The translations under genes were made by a program, and so were the position numbers. From Gnetum montanum (taxonomy: Eukaryota; Streptophyta; Gnetopsida; Gnetales; Gnetaceae), in NCBI GenBank assembly GCA_015680685.1, contig MNCI01008657.1, positions 92,703 to 148,386 on the forward strand: a DNA stretch of 55,684 bases, read 5' to 3'. This document shows positions 23,180 to 34,483 of this stretch, piece after piece. Below the pieces are notes generated by a model. The model had not been told where the DNA came from. It ran no database searches and saw only the letters and a list, made by a program, of their open reading frames with translations. The stretch's first letter is position 1; each line of letters starts with the position of its first letter.

Positions 23180-24064
23180 TGATGAACCATTTTTTATCTA
23201 GCTTTGATATTGGGTACCTAATATTGGAGCCCTGGTATCAAATATTTGATATCGAGGGCCAAGATGCAATGTTGGATATTTGATATTGTGGGATATGTGC
23301 CAGCCTATAAATATAGCTCTTGGGAGCACAATTAGGTCATATTTTATTCAGTAGAGTAGTCAAACTCTTGTAGTTTTTATTTCATAGTTTTAGAAAATAG
23401 TTAATGAGTGCTTGTGGTGTGGATCTAAGTTAGTTGTATGAAATCTTATTCAAGTGGCAATGTCCCTGGACACATTCCATGAATGATAATAAGATTGAGA
23501 TTTATTCTTATTCATTGCAGCACTTTGAGTTAGATTAGATTTACTTTCCATGTAATTTACTCTTTATGTACTTAGTTAATATTCACATTTCCATGCATAT
23601 TAATGAATTGGTGGAATCAGCATGACTAGTTTCAAGCATAAACACATATTCGCTTGGTAATCCCAACAACGTTATTGCTTGGTTTGCCTAGTAGCATAGT
23701 GCTTGGTAATCCTAGTAGTGGATACATGTGTTTAGGACATGTACAACAAGCTAGGAATAGATACTCGTCGCTCGTAAGCTAGTTTAGACTTTACTTTCTA
23801 TTTTTAATTAGCTTAATTAATTGATTTCTTTACTACCATTAGGAGTAGCATAAGGCCAAAACAACATCAATTATCATATGCCTCACTTTGGACTAAACCA
23901 TACACGACAAAGCTACCACTAGTCCAAGTGGGAAGATAGTGAACTGCAATAAAGACATATTGATCTAGATGCCATGACTAGTCCCATCCATGGAATTTAA
24001 CTGGATTGTGCGTGAATGCTTGTGATTTGTATGGTTGGGTGTAGGGGTACCTCGCTGCTCATCA
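23180..24064 (+). repeat. 3' LTR of nested element
   Basis: It starts TGATGAACCATT and ends GCTCATCA, giving a 6-bp terminal inverted repeat TGATGA/TCATCA. TATAAATA lies at 23306-23313. It aligns throughout with 17150-17969 and keeps a segment that the 5' LTR lost. Confidence 0.9.
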
Positions 24065-24414
24065 ACAGACTTGCCAAAAAGTGTCAAAAATCACCATAAA
24101 GAGAGCCACCACTTCAACATGATCTATTTTAAGTTTTAACATATTAGTGAAAATGGAAATAAATGTAGGTTAAGAAGTAGTACTATTAAACATAAAAAGT
24201 CCAAAAGGAAGGACATTGGAGCGTGGTTATTGGAAGAAAAAGTACACATCCTGCAAGTAAGCTTTTAAATAAAGAGTCTTATCTCTAAGTAAATACTTCA
24301 TTTTTAAAGGCACTAACATGAGACTTTGAAACCAATACTGTTGGAAATACATCTTGTGAACTTACCTAGTAACCTATGACCCCATGCCTAGCATGGGCAA
24401 TGTTGGCATCAACA

Positions 24415-26892
24415 TAATAAAAGGTATAAGTGTTTAACAATTATAAAGAAAGAGAATACCCATAATTTAAAATCTTTATCTTTGGAAGAATCTTGATTAC
24501 AAAAGCATTTTCATGCTTGTGAAGCTAAACATAGATTTATATGAATCATACCAAGATGAATATTAGATTTGAGATAAATATGATCATCATCATCTTAGCC
24601 TTTTACTAATAAAATGGGATTGAGTACATGAGATCTCTTTTACTATTTCTCTCTATTAATATCTAAAGACTTATCTATTTGCAACTTCTTCCTATAATTA
24701 TGAAACATTTTTTTTTCTATTTTTTAGCCTTTCTTTTAGGTTACTTGCCTAGAATTATGATGTGACAATCAAGAAGAAAAAAGGTTACTAGGATATTGTA
24801 TGTTGTAGATATTTGAGTATGAAATAACTATAGTACAAAGTATAATTTGGTTGTGCATTTTAAAATGGTTGATAATATAGCAAAAGATGACTTGATAGAG
24901 GAGCATGTAGAGAAATTTTAAAAGTTTGGTTTAGAAGACTATGTTTAGGTCATGAAACATGAGATTACTTTTTCAAGTTATAAAAGTAGTTATGAAGTAC
25001 TAGGATGGAAATTCTTCGTAGAGATATTAAGGACTCTATGGTAGATTAAATTTAAAGAAAAATCAATTAATAAGATATGTATTCTATGATATGCACCCTA
25101 ATACCCATATTTTGATACTAAATTTTGTTAGTGTTGAATATATCTAGTCCATATATTTGAATTCTTTCATTTATAATAACTATAAAAATTAGAATTGAGT
25201 AGATATTAAACTCTAGAGGAAGAATTTTTGGAAATTATTTATACTAAGAAGATAATCAAATTGTAATAAATAGAACGAATGAATTTTTTTTAAAAAGTAT
25301 ATGTATCATGGGAGCATAATTTTGAAATGAAACCTAAATGTATTTAATTATCTTTATCAAGATTATTTTGGATATAGGAATACACAAGTGTCAAAAAAAA
25401 ATTTTTGTACAAAGTTTAGTTTATAACTAAAGGTTGCCTACTACAAATGGACTTAAAACATAAGGTTTATACATAAAGAATCCTACCACTATGCAAACAT
25501 TTCATTAGATTATGTATGAAGATACTATATGTATAAGTAATTTTATGAATAAATTAAATTATGTTTTTCTACATAAAAAAGCCTCATGTAGTATGTTACT
25601 AAGTTTATTTTTGAGAATAGTTATGTTTTAGAAAGCTTTTAAATTTCTTTTAAAGAATTCAAAGATATGTGTAAAAAAGATTTCGTAGAGGATGAGGAAT
25701 TAAAGGAAGATCCTTTTAGTAAACAAGAAACCTTATTGTTGAGGCAAAGATTGCTATGTCATAATAAGAGATCATTGATTTAAAATATTATAGATGAAAG
25801 ACTAAAATGATTTCTCTATATAGAAAAAAATTTTGGAGACTACTAAAATAACCCAAAGAAAAATTAAAAAAAAAAAATCAAAGAAAGGAATCATAAAGAT
25901 TTACCATGAAATTAATATCCTAGGTAACATGGAGACCTAGAACAATACTAATAACCCTAAAAATAATATTCAAGAAATTGGAAAAAATTGTTAATCTCTT
26001 GATTGAAGGTGAGAGGCTCACTATTCAATAATTTTCTACACTAATTTTGGTTTTAATGTATTTGCATGAAATTTCAATAAATTTATATAAGGAATAGAAT
26101 AAGAATAGGGAAATATAGATGTATCTAATAGTATATGATTGCATTTCTAATGAAAATGATAGAATATCAATGTACTTGCATAGTAAATCTATTAGATAAG
26201 GTAAGAAAAAAATATTTTAATGACTTATTAGCAAGGCTATGAAAACCATGTTGTGTTATATTTAGATAAGAATGAAGAATGATTAGAATGAAAAACATTC
26301 AAGATTGTATAATACAACATATGAATTCATATAAGAAGTATATCATCTTTGGTATCTTGAGAAGCAAGTTCATAAGATTAAAAGAAGGTGTAGTACATAA
26401 AGATAAAATTGATCATAGTTTTAAACCATTTGGGAAGATAAGGGGCAACAAACTTCTTCCAATATATAATAGAATATGAGATTATTTAAATCTAAAAGAT
26501 ATACTTTGAATGCATATCTAAATATACAACAGTACAAAATCAGTTGTTGAAGAAATTGTTTAAAAAAGGAAAGATAAAAGAAATCAATCATCAAAAAGAG
26601 CCTGTATTCGTATTAGATGTGTTAAGCTTTCTAAAACGTTTCTAATAACCTTGAGACAATTGTATAGTCCTATTTTAGGCATCCTTTTTTATCAGATCAG
26701 ATCAAAGAGGCTTTGATTTTTAATACAATAAAAACAACAAAGAGTAACACAAATTAAAAAACTAATAAGGAAAAAAATGTGGAAGATAACAGAAAGAAAA
26801 ATAACACTAAGACCTGCAATGAAAACAGCGGGCACGACGGCACAACCAGATGGTAGCAAACTGCGTAACTGGGCACGACAGTAAGGCACGAC
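24415..26892. other. AT-rich stretch without recognisable genes
   Basis: The first ~90 bases continue the split tandem repeat (see 7328-7777). A LINE-tail-like motif lies at 24582-24632 (TCATCATCATCTTAGCC followed by AATAAAATGGGATTGAG). The rest, 24640-26890, is AT-rich with short frames such as 26279-26479, none recognisable. A 13-bp direct duplication GCACGACAGTAAG x2 sits at 26873-26898, just before the LINE copy. Confidence 0.6.
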
Positions 26893-27672
26893 AGTAAGAC
26901 CCTGAGCTTGACACCCGCCCCTTTTACACAAATTGGCATGAGGAGACCACCGTGTTTAGAGGGAGGCAGATTCTTGTTATGGCGGCCTCGGTCGCGGCCG
27001 TGATTGGGGCGCCTCTCAGCGGCGCTCACATTCCCCCCTTGGTGGGTTCGCATACGCCCGCTATCGATTTCTTCCAGGGCCCCATCCCGAAGACGGCCAG
27101 TGGACATATCAAGGGGACGGCCCTCTTGTCCGAGTGGAAGGCGGCGGCGGAGTTGGTCGAACCTTTCTTCATCCATTCCGGGTCGCACCACAAGCTGAAT
27201 GGGGTGCACTTTAAATTCCTTCAATGTATGCACAACGACACCCCCATCAACCTCCCTCTGTTTCTCTGGGAGTCTCTGCGGTGGCGCCACCCTAACAGAC
27301 ATCCGGGCTGATTCGTGTCCTGTGGTTGGCCAGCACTCCCTCCCTCCCTGCCGGCTCAACTTTCGGATCTTCAGGAGTCACGACAACGCCGGTCCGGCGA
27401 GGGGACCACGCTCCAGCACCCTGATGTCGGCCAAGATCAAAACCTGCCGAGACTGCGGAAGGTAGTCGGCGGTGGCCGGGGGTTGGCCGTCGGGGGTTGG
27501 GACGCCTTTTTTGTCGCCTGTTTTTTCTGAGTTTCTCGCTTTTGCGGCGGGGGCGGGGGTGGTGGCCGCCTACCTGCCTGTGGGGATGCCTGTGGTGGGG
27601 GGATCGGGGTCCTTTCTGATTGGTGTGGGCCAGCGGTTCTGGTCCGCGCTGCGAAAGTGTATCGGACAGTAG
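26893..27672 (+). mobile_element. Partial GC-rich LINE copy
   Basis: A GC-rich island aligned with the 3' end of the LINE at 34450-39561. It shares a GGGAGGCAGA block (26969), a QHPDVGQDQNLPR coding block near 27415-27450 (QHPNVGQDQNLPR in the full copy), GTAGTCGGCGGTGG, CCTGTGGGGATGCCTG and TGGTCCGCGCT near 27640. It is truncated at the 5' side and lacks the usual GGAATAA/poly(A) terminus, so its ends and target duplication are uncertain. The middle (27100-27300) is not obviously shared, so it may be a distinct subfamily. Confidence 0.75.
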
Positions 27673-27849
27673 GGCACGGATGCACTATCCAATCTTAGTT
27701 CTCGTTTTTAACTATCCACCGGTTATGCAACTTGTTTCATTGCTTATGTATCACCTTAACCTTTTGGCTCACAAAAAGGGTTCGTCCTCCCTCCTCACTC
27801 CTTGGGGGAAAAAGAAAATAAGAAAACAAAAAAAATAAAATGTTATATT
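27673..27849. other. Short spacer with A-rich tail
   Basis: Unassigned sequence that ends in a long A-rich tract (27808-27840). The tract could be the tail of the preceding LINE copy with unrelated or transduced sequence in between, but this is not proven. Confidence 0.4.
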
Positions 27850-29450
27850 CCTTTTTAAAAAAAATTTGTTAAAAAAATTATATTTTTTATGGGCTTCATT
27901 ATAGTAGATAATACCGAGTTATAAAGTTCTATTTGTCTCCCTTCAGTTTTTCTTTAATGGATCTGAATTCTCTAGAATTTTCCTATGGGGTTTCTATATT
28001 ACTTTTAACTTCTTCAACCAATGTTGAAATTTCTCCCTCTTTTATTAATGTAGAAATTTTTGTTGATTCTCAAAATGCAAATTTATAAACTTAGAAGAAG
28101 AAGGTTGTGATGCCTTCTTTTAGTGATGTTGATGCAACTTGGATACTTGATTTTGTTTTTGTTTTTTGATGATGTATATAAGAATTCGGTTGGTAATCTT
28201 TTATTATAATATGTGTTCATCTAAATTTTAGATTACTTGCCTTGTAATCAAAATTTCATTTTGCAATTAAATAATATGATGAAAAAACATGAAATCCAAA
28301 TCCTTTATGCCAAGTACCAAGTATTATTCTTAATTTTTTCTACTTCTTGAGTTTGGTAATGCTCGAATGATGTAGGTTGCCTTAAATATAAGGTCTTTTA
28401 GACACAAGCATATAGTGTTGATCTTTCGTAAATGGGCTCTAGATTTTCATGTTTGAAGAATATTTTAAACTTACATGTTTTGTCAAGTTCTATAATTTTT
28501 CATTGATTTTTCAAAAACCTAAGTACAAACTTTTTAGTTTTCTTAGTCCCACTAAGCATATGAAAACCATTTCTACAACTTTTGATTTTCATAGACACTT
28601 TTTGTTGAAAGCAACTTTCTTAATCATAAAAAGTAATTGGTATTATATGCAAGAGGAAAGACATATATTCCACTAAATAAATATTATAATCTTTCTAATT
28701 TTTGTAACTTTTTTCATCATGAAGAATATTTATTTAATTTTCATTCTTTTTTACTAAGGAAAAAGATTTTGATAAAAAGTAAAAATGTGTTGAAGTTGAA
28801 GATTATTAAAATAATGTGAAGTTAAAAATATAAAAAATTAAGTTAATGTCAATAATAAGAATAATCAAATGACAATAAAGAATCTAGAGAAGGTAGGAGC
28901 TCTTATATATATTTTTATTAGTACTAGAGAAAATTTTAAACAACTTGGATAATATAGCTCATTAGATACATTGTTCCTTATCTCACAAGAATACTATTAC
29001 CTTAAAGATTCAAACTTCTATAAGCAAGAAGGTTATAGCTGATGGTAAAAATTCTTGATGCAAGATTAATAATCAGTGATGAGATAAAGATCTACCACAA
29101 GTATTACCATTTTCTTACTTTGATATAAATGGTATTAAGTCATGGCTCTATACCTCAAATCCTTTTGTTATTTTAAGTTAAAGCATGGATGTTGAAAAGT
29201 AATGTAAATTTTGTTAGGACTAGGATCTTTTTCTCTATTAATAAATAGTTTTATTAACTTTTTTTTTCAAAGTATTAATTGTGAAGTTATACATGTGAAT
29301 AGATAATCCTAAAATTAGAAAGTATTTTCTTTCTATACTTTTTTTGATAATGTTTACTTAGTGTCAAGGTTGTGATGTACTTTGAAATTTCTTTACTCAT
29401 TATTAATAATTTTTTTGGAGGAGGTAGGATGTTGTAATTCCAAAATAACT
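27850..29450. repeat. Direct repeat, copy 1 (~1.55 kb)
   Basis: It matches 32690-34242 in the same orientation. Shared blocks include TTGATTCTCAAAATGCA near 28063 and 32910, CATGTTTTGTCAAGTT near 28474 and 33310, ACAACTTTTGATTTTC near 28575 and 33410, and TAAATTTTGTTAGGACTAGG near 29205 and 34030. Short plus-strand frames (28449-28676, 28637-28819) lie in it but match no family I know. The two copies flank a LINE remnant; they could be diverged LTRs, but I see no TG..CA ends or primer site. Confidence 0.75.
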
Positions 29451-32400
29451 GTAAAAAGTGACATTTTTGAGAATATGATATTTGGCACTTAAAGAGAGAT
29501 CATAGTTATACTCTTGCTCCTGGAAAATAATTGCACACCAAAGCTTCCAAATAGAATAGATAACAAATGGTTGAAGATAATTTCAAATGAAAGAAATGAA
29601 GTAGATAAAGCTTGATGATCACTAAGAAGGACTTCATTTATACTTGGTTGAAAGTTATTATAAATTCTAGATCTTCATTTCTAAGCATGTTGAGCAACAT
29701 ATACTTAAGAAACAATATTAGAAAATGAGTCTTTACTTTTAGAAAGAGGACATTGAAGAGAAACATTTCTCATATGTTTAAGATGAATGCTAATAGGAAG
29801 ACCTTAATAAATAAGATATCCTTAAAAAATACAAATTTTGGAAAATGTAGAAGTTTTCCAAATATCTTTTATTTTCCTCATCCAAAAGTACGATGATAAT
29901 TGCATTTTCTAGGTCTAATTGAATTTGTTATAAATAAAATCATTCTTTGTAATATTCAAATATGAAACTTTTGATTTAAAATGAAAAGCATATCTACCAT
30001 CCTTACAAAAAATATTTGGAAAAGCTTCATACAATTTGTTTTAATTTTAAATAAAATTTCAAGATTAGAAATTAATTTTTAAAATTATTTTTCCTTTTTC
30101 TATTCAAATCATAGAGGCTAAAAGCTTCATTTCAAGTAATCCATGTATCATGCATACACAGATAAAAAATTGCAGTGATACCAATTTGCTCTAGGTGGTA
30201 TACAATCTAAATGCATTAGTAGCCTAAGCTTCTTCACTAAAAGGAAGTTATCATGGGCTAATTTGCTTAAGCATATCTCATAAAACTATAATATGATTGT
30301 AATTTTAATATTTACTAAACATGTATCATATCTTCTAAGTTTTTTTAATAATTGGAGAACTAAGAATAGAAATGGCCTAAGGAATAAAAAGATAATAAAG
30401 AAAGTTATTACATGACGAGCTATTATCATTCTTAGGTTTTCTTTGCATAAGTTTGTTTCTTAAAAGGAGCATTCAAACATCATCTCTATTAATGCACTTT
30501 GTAATTCATTTTACTACAAAAGGAATACCTTGGTTATAACAATTAATAAGGCTAAGTCCTTCATCTTTTTCACTACTAGTGTAGATATCCCAAGTAATAG
30601 TGGAAAAAAGTCTTCTATGTTGCTTAGTAGACTGAGGAAATTGATTGATAATACAATCAATTCTTTCATAAAAAGTTTTAGAAGGAGCTCAACAACTAGA
30701 GTAATAAACATAATTAGATTGAGGCAATTGCTCGATAACTAAAAATTTTCTAGTAAGAGTGAGCTTTTTCAATTTTATCAAGCTTCTTTTCAATTTTATC
30801 AACTATATAATTTCACAAATAGTAAGATTAAGCTTAAAATAAAAAATTATTCTTAAAATTTTGAAGATCAAATCTTTTCTCAAGATTTTCCAGGACTTGA
30901 GAGTAATCCAATCATTAATATTATCAATACAATAAATAACAAATTTTTGCTAGTTGATCTAAGAGCCATATAACATAGAGTAATCCTCCACTCTAGCTAA
31001 AAGAGTATTAATATGTTATAAAGAATTGTTGATCATAAAAAATGAATTATCTACAAAATACATGTTAAGAAATTGTGTACCTTGATCATCAATTGAAATT
31101 TCCTTAATAATATTTTTTTTTATAAATCATAATGTAGATTATGTAAAAGAAAATCTATAGCAATAATAAAAAGATTGGGAGTTAGAGGAAAACATTAACA
31201 AATTGGTCATTGAACAAAAAAAAAAAATGAAATTAATATAAAATTAGTAGCAACTTATGCGTTAGCATCATTGAGTAGGATATGAATACGTTAAAAAATA
31301 ATATGTTAAGGATCCCTATTCTTGGAAAGAAAACTAATCACATATTTATTAATATTTTTATTATGAAATTTTTTTTAAATAGCTTATTGGAAAACATGAA
31401 AGAGATCATCTCTAATAATGTCCTAATGCTTCTTGAAAAATTCAACTGGAAAACCATGAAAACCAAAAGCTTTATCATTTTCTAAAATAAAGGTTGTTGC
31501 TTTAATTTCTTTTTTTTTTTGTAATTTTTACATTAAGAATGCTTCAAGTATTTTTGTTATAAGATGAGGAATATGTGAACTAAAGGCCTGGAAGGATTCC
31601 TTGCTAAAACCTTCAAAAGAAAAAATATATAAAAAAAAATGATTTGCTAAAAAAATTATTAATAGTATCAAGATCTTTAATGATGAAGTTATTTATATAA
31701 AGTGATTCTAGTTTAGGTACTTGATCCTTTTTTTTTTTTAGAAATTTTAATTTTTTTTACAATATTTATTTTCAATTTTTAGCCATTCCATGTAACTTTT
31801 AGTGAGAGCACTTTTAGCTTTAAAAGAATCCCAACGTTGTTTAGCATAACAACCTTTAACCAAGGCTCACTAAGCATTTAAATTAAAGGAATTTTGGTTT
31901 AACATAATTTATATTTTTCTTTACATATTCCACAAAATATTCTTCGACTTTATGCTTATGCTTAGCAAATTGCTTTCTAACCCATTTAGCATAATTTCTG
32001 ATTCTACAAGTAGTTTGTTGCCACCAGTCAATTTGACCAATATCACCTATAGACTTTTTTTTGCATTTCATAAAGACTTCAAAGTATTTTTCTTATTCAA
32101 TCCTATGATGATATTAGCATTCATATGAAAATCCTTTCAAAAGTATGAAGAGTTAATACTAGAGAAAAAAATGCTAATAATAAAATGGTGTGTCGAAGTA
32201 GCATCTATATGCACTTCTACTTTCTTTATAGGCTTTGAAAAGGAAACATTGTAGAGGTAAAGTCTATCAAGCTGATAAAAATTTCTATCATTTTCTTATT
32301 GATAATTGCACTAAGTATAATGCTTCTCATTCAAATGATATGGGAATAAAGAGCTAACATCATAGAGAAAATACTCTTCTTTGAAATTACACCAATGTAC

Positions 32401-32500
32401 TTTTCCTTAAGAAGACATATTAAGAGGAAGACCACCAAGTTTATCTCAACGAATTTTAACCATATTGAAATCACCTCCAATAATTGAAGGAAGTTTAGGC
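29451..32500 (-). pseudogene. Decayed LINE reverse transcriptase, minus strand
   Basis: Reading the minus strand in shifting frames gives FPLTPNLFIIAIDFLLHN (LINE RT motif before the catalytic loop) near 31140-31195 and YFVDNSFFMINNSL at about 31030-31061, where FADD should be. A downstream block ITWDIYTSSEKDEGLSLIN near 30560-30620 fits the W..C.PK..GGL motif after LINE RT. An upstream block WWQQTTCRIRNYAKWVRKQ lies at 31883-32071. Both the frame and the catalytic aspartate are lost. The sequence 49740-50985 is a second copy of the 3' half. Confidence 0.7.
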
Positions 32501-32614
32501 AAAGATAGAAGATATTTCCAAATCTCTATCAATCTTTTGAATCAAGAGTCTTGCCATTAGACTAACATCTCATTTAGTTTTACTTTAGTATTTTTGTATG
32601 CATGTGTATTGGAA

Positions 32615-32646
32615 GGGGGGTGTGGGGAGGGGTGTGGGGAGGAGGG
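32615..32646 (+). repeat. G-rich tandem repeat, possible G-quadruplex
   Basis: GGGGGGTGTGGGGAGGGG followed by TGTGGGGAGG: two near-identical 13-bp G-rich units with at least four runs of four or more G, isolated in strongly AT-rich DNA. Confidence 0.8.
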
Positions 32647-32689
32647 AAAAATAAATGTAATAAAGGTACAACCTAGATATATAGTTCAA

Positions 32690-34242
32690 ATAGAACTTTA
32701 TAACTCTAGGAAATTTAACTTTTTTAGTGGATCTAATTTTTTCCAATGAATTTTATTTTTAAGTGGATTTAATTTTTCTCTTTTTAATTTTTATTTAATG
32801 GGTCTAATTTATCTAGAATTATCCTATGGGAAATTCTATATTATTTCTAACTTCTTTAGCCAATGTTAAAATTTCTACTTCTTTTATTGATGTGAAAATT
32901 TTTGTTGATTCTCAAAATGCACATTTACAAGCTCATAAGGAAAATGTTATGATGCCTTTTTCTATAATGTTGATGTAACTAAGATACTTGTTTTTGTTCT
33001 TTGTAATGATGCATATGATTTTTTGGTTATTGATCTTTCATCAAAATGTGTTTTTTCAATTTTTGATTTACCTACTTCATAATTGAAATTTATTTTACAG
33101 TTAAAAAATATAATGGAAAAACATGACATCCATGTTCTTCATACCACATATTCTTCTTCTTATTCTTTCCCTATTTGTTAAGTTAGGAGATGCTTAGATG
33201 GTGTAGCATGTCCTAGATATAGGGTCTTTACACATAAGTATGCATTGCTGATTATTTATAATTGCATTTTAGATTTTAAGGTTTGATCTAAAGAAAATGC
33301 TAAAGTTCCATGTTTTGTCAAGTTTTACAATCTTCTATTGATTTTTTCACAAGTTGTGCAAGAAATTGTTAGTTTGCTCAATCCCATTAAGTATATGAAG
33401 TTTATTTCTACAACTTTTGATTTTCTAAATATTTTTAATTAAAATAAACTTTTTAAAGTATAAAAAGGAATTTGTATTAAAAGTAGGAGAAAAGACTTAT
33501 ATTCAGCCAATTACATATTATAATCTTCCTAATTCTTACAACTTTTACCATCATGAAGGATATTTATTAAATGCTTGTCATTTTCTATTTAAGAAAAAAA
33601 ATTTTGAAGAAAAGAAAAATTGTGTTGAAATTAAAGATAAAAAATAATATGAAATTAAAGATATTAACAATGAAGTTAATGTTAATGATAAGAATGATCA
33701 AATAACAATGATGAATTTAGAACAGAAAAAAGCTCCTAGATATGTTTTTATTCATTCTAAAGAAAGTATTAAGTAGCTTGGGTAGATAAATCTTTCTTTG
33801 TTTGATAAGAATAATATTAACAAAAATATTTAAAATAGTATTAGAAAGAAGTTTACATTTTATGGTAAAGATTTTCAATGTAAGATCAATAATAAGCAAT
33901 GAGGTGAAGATCTTTCATAAGTGGCACCACTTTTTTTTACTTTGGTACAAATATTGGTATTAAGTCACATCTCTTTATCTTGAATTTTTTTTTCTATTTT
34001 AAGTTTAAGCATAGATGTTGAAAGGTGATGTAAATTTTGTTAGGACTAGGACCTTCCTCCCTATTAATAATTAATTTTCTTCACTGAATTTTCTAAAGTA
34101 TCAATTGTAAGGTTGAAAAGTTTTTTCTTTCCATATAAATATATATATTTGAGGATATCTACTTAGTGTTAAACATGTGATGTATTTTGAATTTTATTTA
34201 CTCATTATTAATATTTTTTGGGGTTTGATTCTTCTTCCAAAA
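32690..34242. repeat. Direct repeat, copy 2 (~1.55 kb)
   Basis: Partner of 27850-29450 in the same orientation, with many substitutions and small indels. No function is recognised. Confidence 0.75.
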
Positions 34243-34330
34243 CTTTATAACTTAACATTGCCTACTAGAATTGAACCCATGACATGAATCTTTCCAATCA
34301 AGAGTCTTATCACTAAGTTAGCATCTTATT
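34243..34330 (-). repeat. tRNA-derived SINE-like segment (candidate)
   Basis: The minus strand reads AACTTAGTGATAAGACTCTT then, about 20 bases on, CATGGGTTCAATTCTAGTAG. The spacing and content resemble the A box (TAGCTCAGTGGT type) and B box (GGTTCGAATCC) of tRNA-derived SINE promoters. A plus-strand relative is at 40330-40412. Box matches are imperfect. Confidence 0.45.
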
Positions 34331-34437
34331 ATTTCATGTTGTCTATATATCCAATGTTTCATATAGTCATCTAGTTTTAGTTTAGAAAACCTCATTTTTT
34401 TTGTGGAATTATTGAAACACCTTTATATCTTAGTAAT

Positions 34438-34449
34438 AACTCATGAAGA
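34438..34449. other. Target site duplication of the large LINE (left)
   Basis: AACTCATGAAGA here is repeated exactly at 39562-39573, right after the LINE poly(A) tail. Confidence 0.9.
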
Positions 34450-34483
34450 ATTGCCTCCCAAAAGTAAGTGCACCACGACGGGG

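Larger units (their letters stand above)
17150..24064 (+). mobile_element. Nested Athila-like gag-only LTR retrotransposon
   Basis: A 6.9-kb element with LTRs 17150-17969 and 23180-24064, a tRNA-Asp-like primer site, a broken gag and no recognisable protease, RT, RNase H or integrase. It sits in the U3 of LTR-B with a 5-bp target duplication. Its LTRs, gag and sequence before the 3' LTR are clearly related to the elements at 50991-55684. Lack of pol suggests a non-autonomous family, but loss of pol by decay cannot be fully excluded. Confidence 0.88.
7778..24414 (-). mobile_element. Ty3/gypsy LTR retrotransposon with long LTRs and a nested insertion
   Basis: Two direct repeats of about 2.4 and 2.3 kb (7778-10178 and 15219-24414 after removing the nested element) flank a 5.0-kb internal region. 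The internal region carries, on the minus strand, gag, aspartic protease, an RNase H scrap and an integrase C-terminal remnant in gypsy order. LTR termini are TGTTGATG...CATCAACA, an 8-bp inverted repeat. Many stops, frameshifts, a missing RT and visible LTR divergence show an old, dead insertion. The interrupted tandem repeat on both sides confirms the outer boundaries. Confidence 0.9.
15219..24414 (-). repeat. 5' LTR of the gypsy element (LTR-B), split by nested element
   Basis: Pieces 15219-17149 and 24065-24414 together match LTR-A end to end, giving about 2.28 kb. The break falls in the sequence that reads CATAACAGACATGCC in LTR-A; here it is split as CATGATAGA and ACAGACTTGCC around the nested element. 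It carries the TATA box at 16479-16485 and the second P450 fragment. Confidence 0.88.

Noticed and set aside
26754-27359. 201-codon minus-strand open frame
   Set aside because: It runs antisense through the GC-rich LINE copy and ends in AT-rich junk; GC-rich DNA has few stops by chance and no family is recognised.
27850-34242. Reading the two 1.55-kb direct repeats as LTRs of one element
   Set aside because: No TG...CA ends, primer site, polypurine tract or LTR-element coding region could be found; kept as unassigned repeats.
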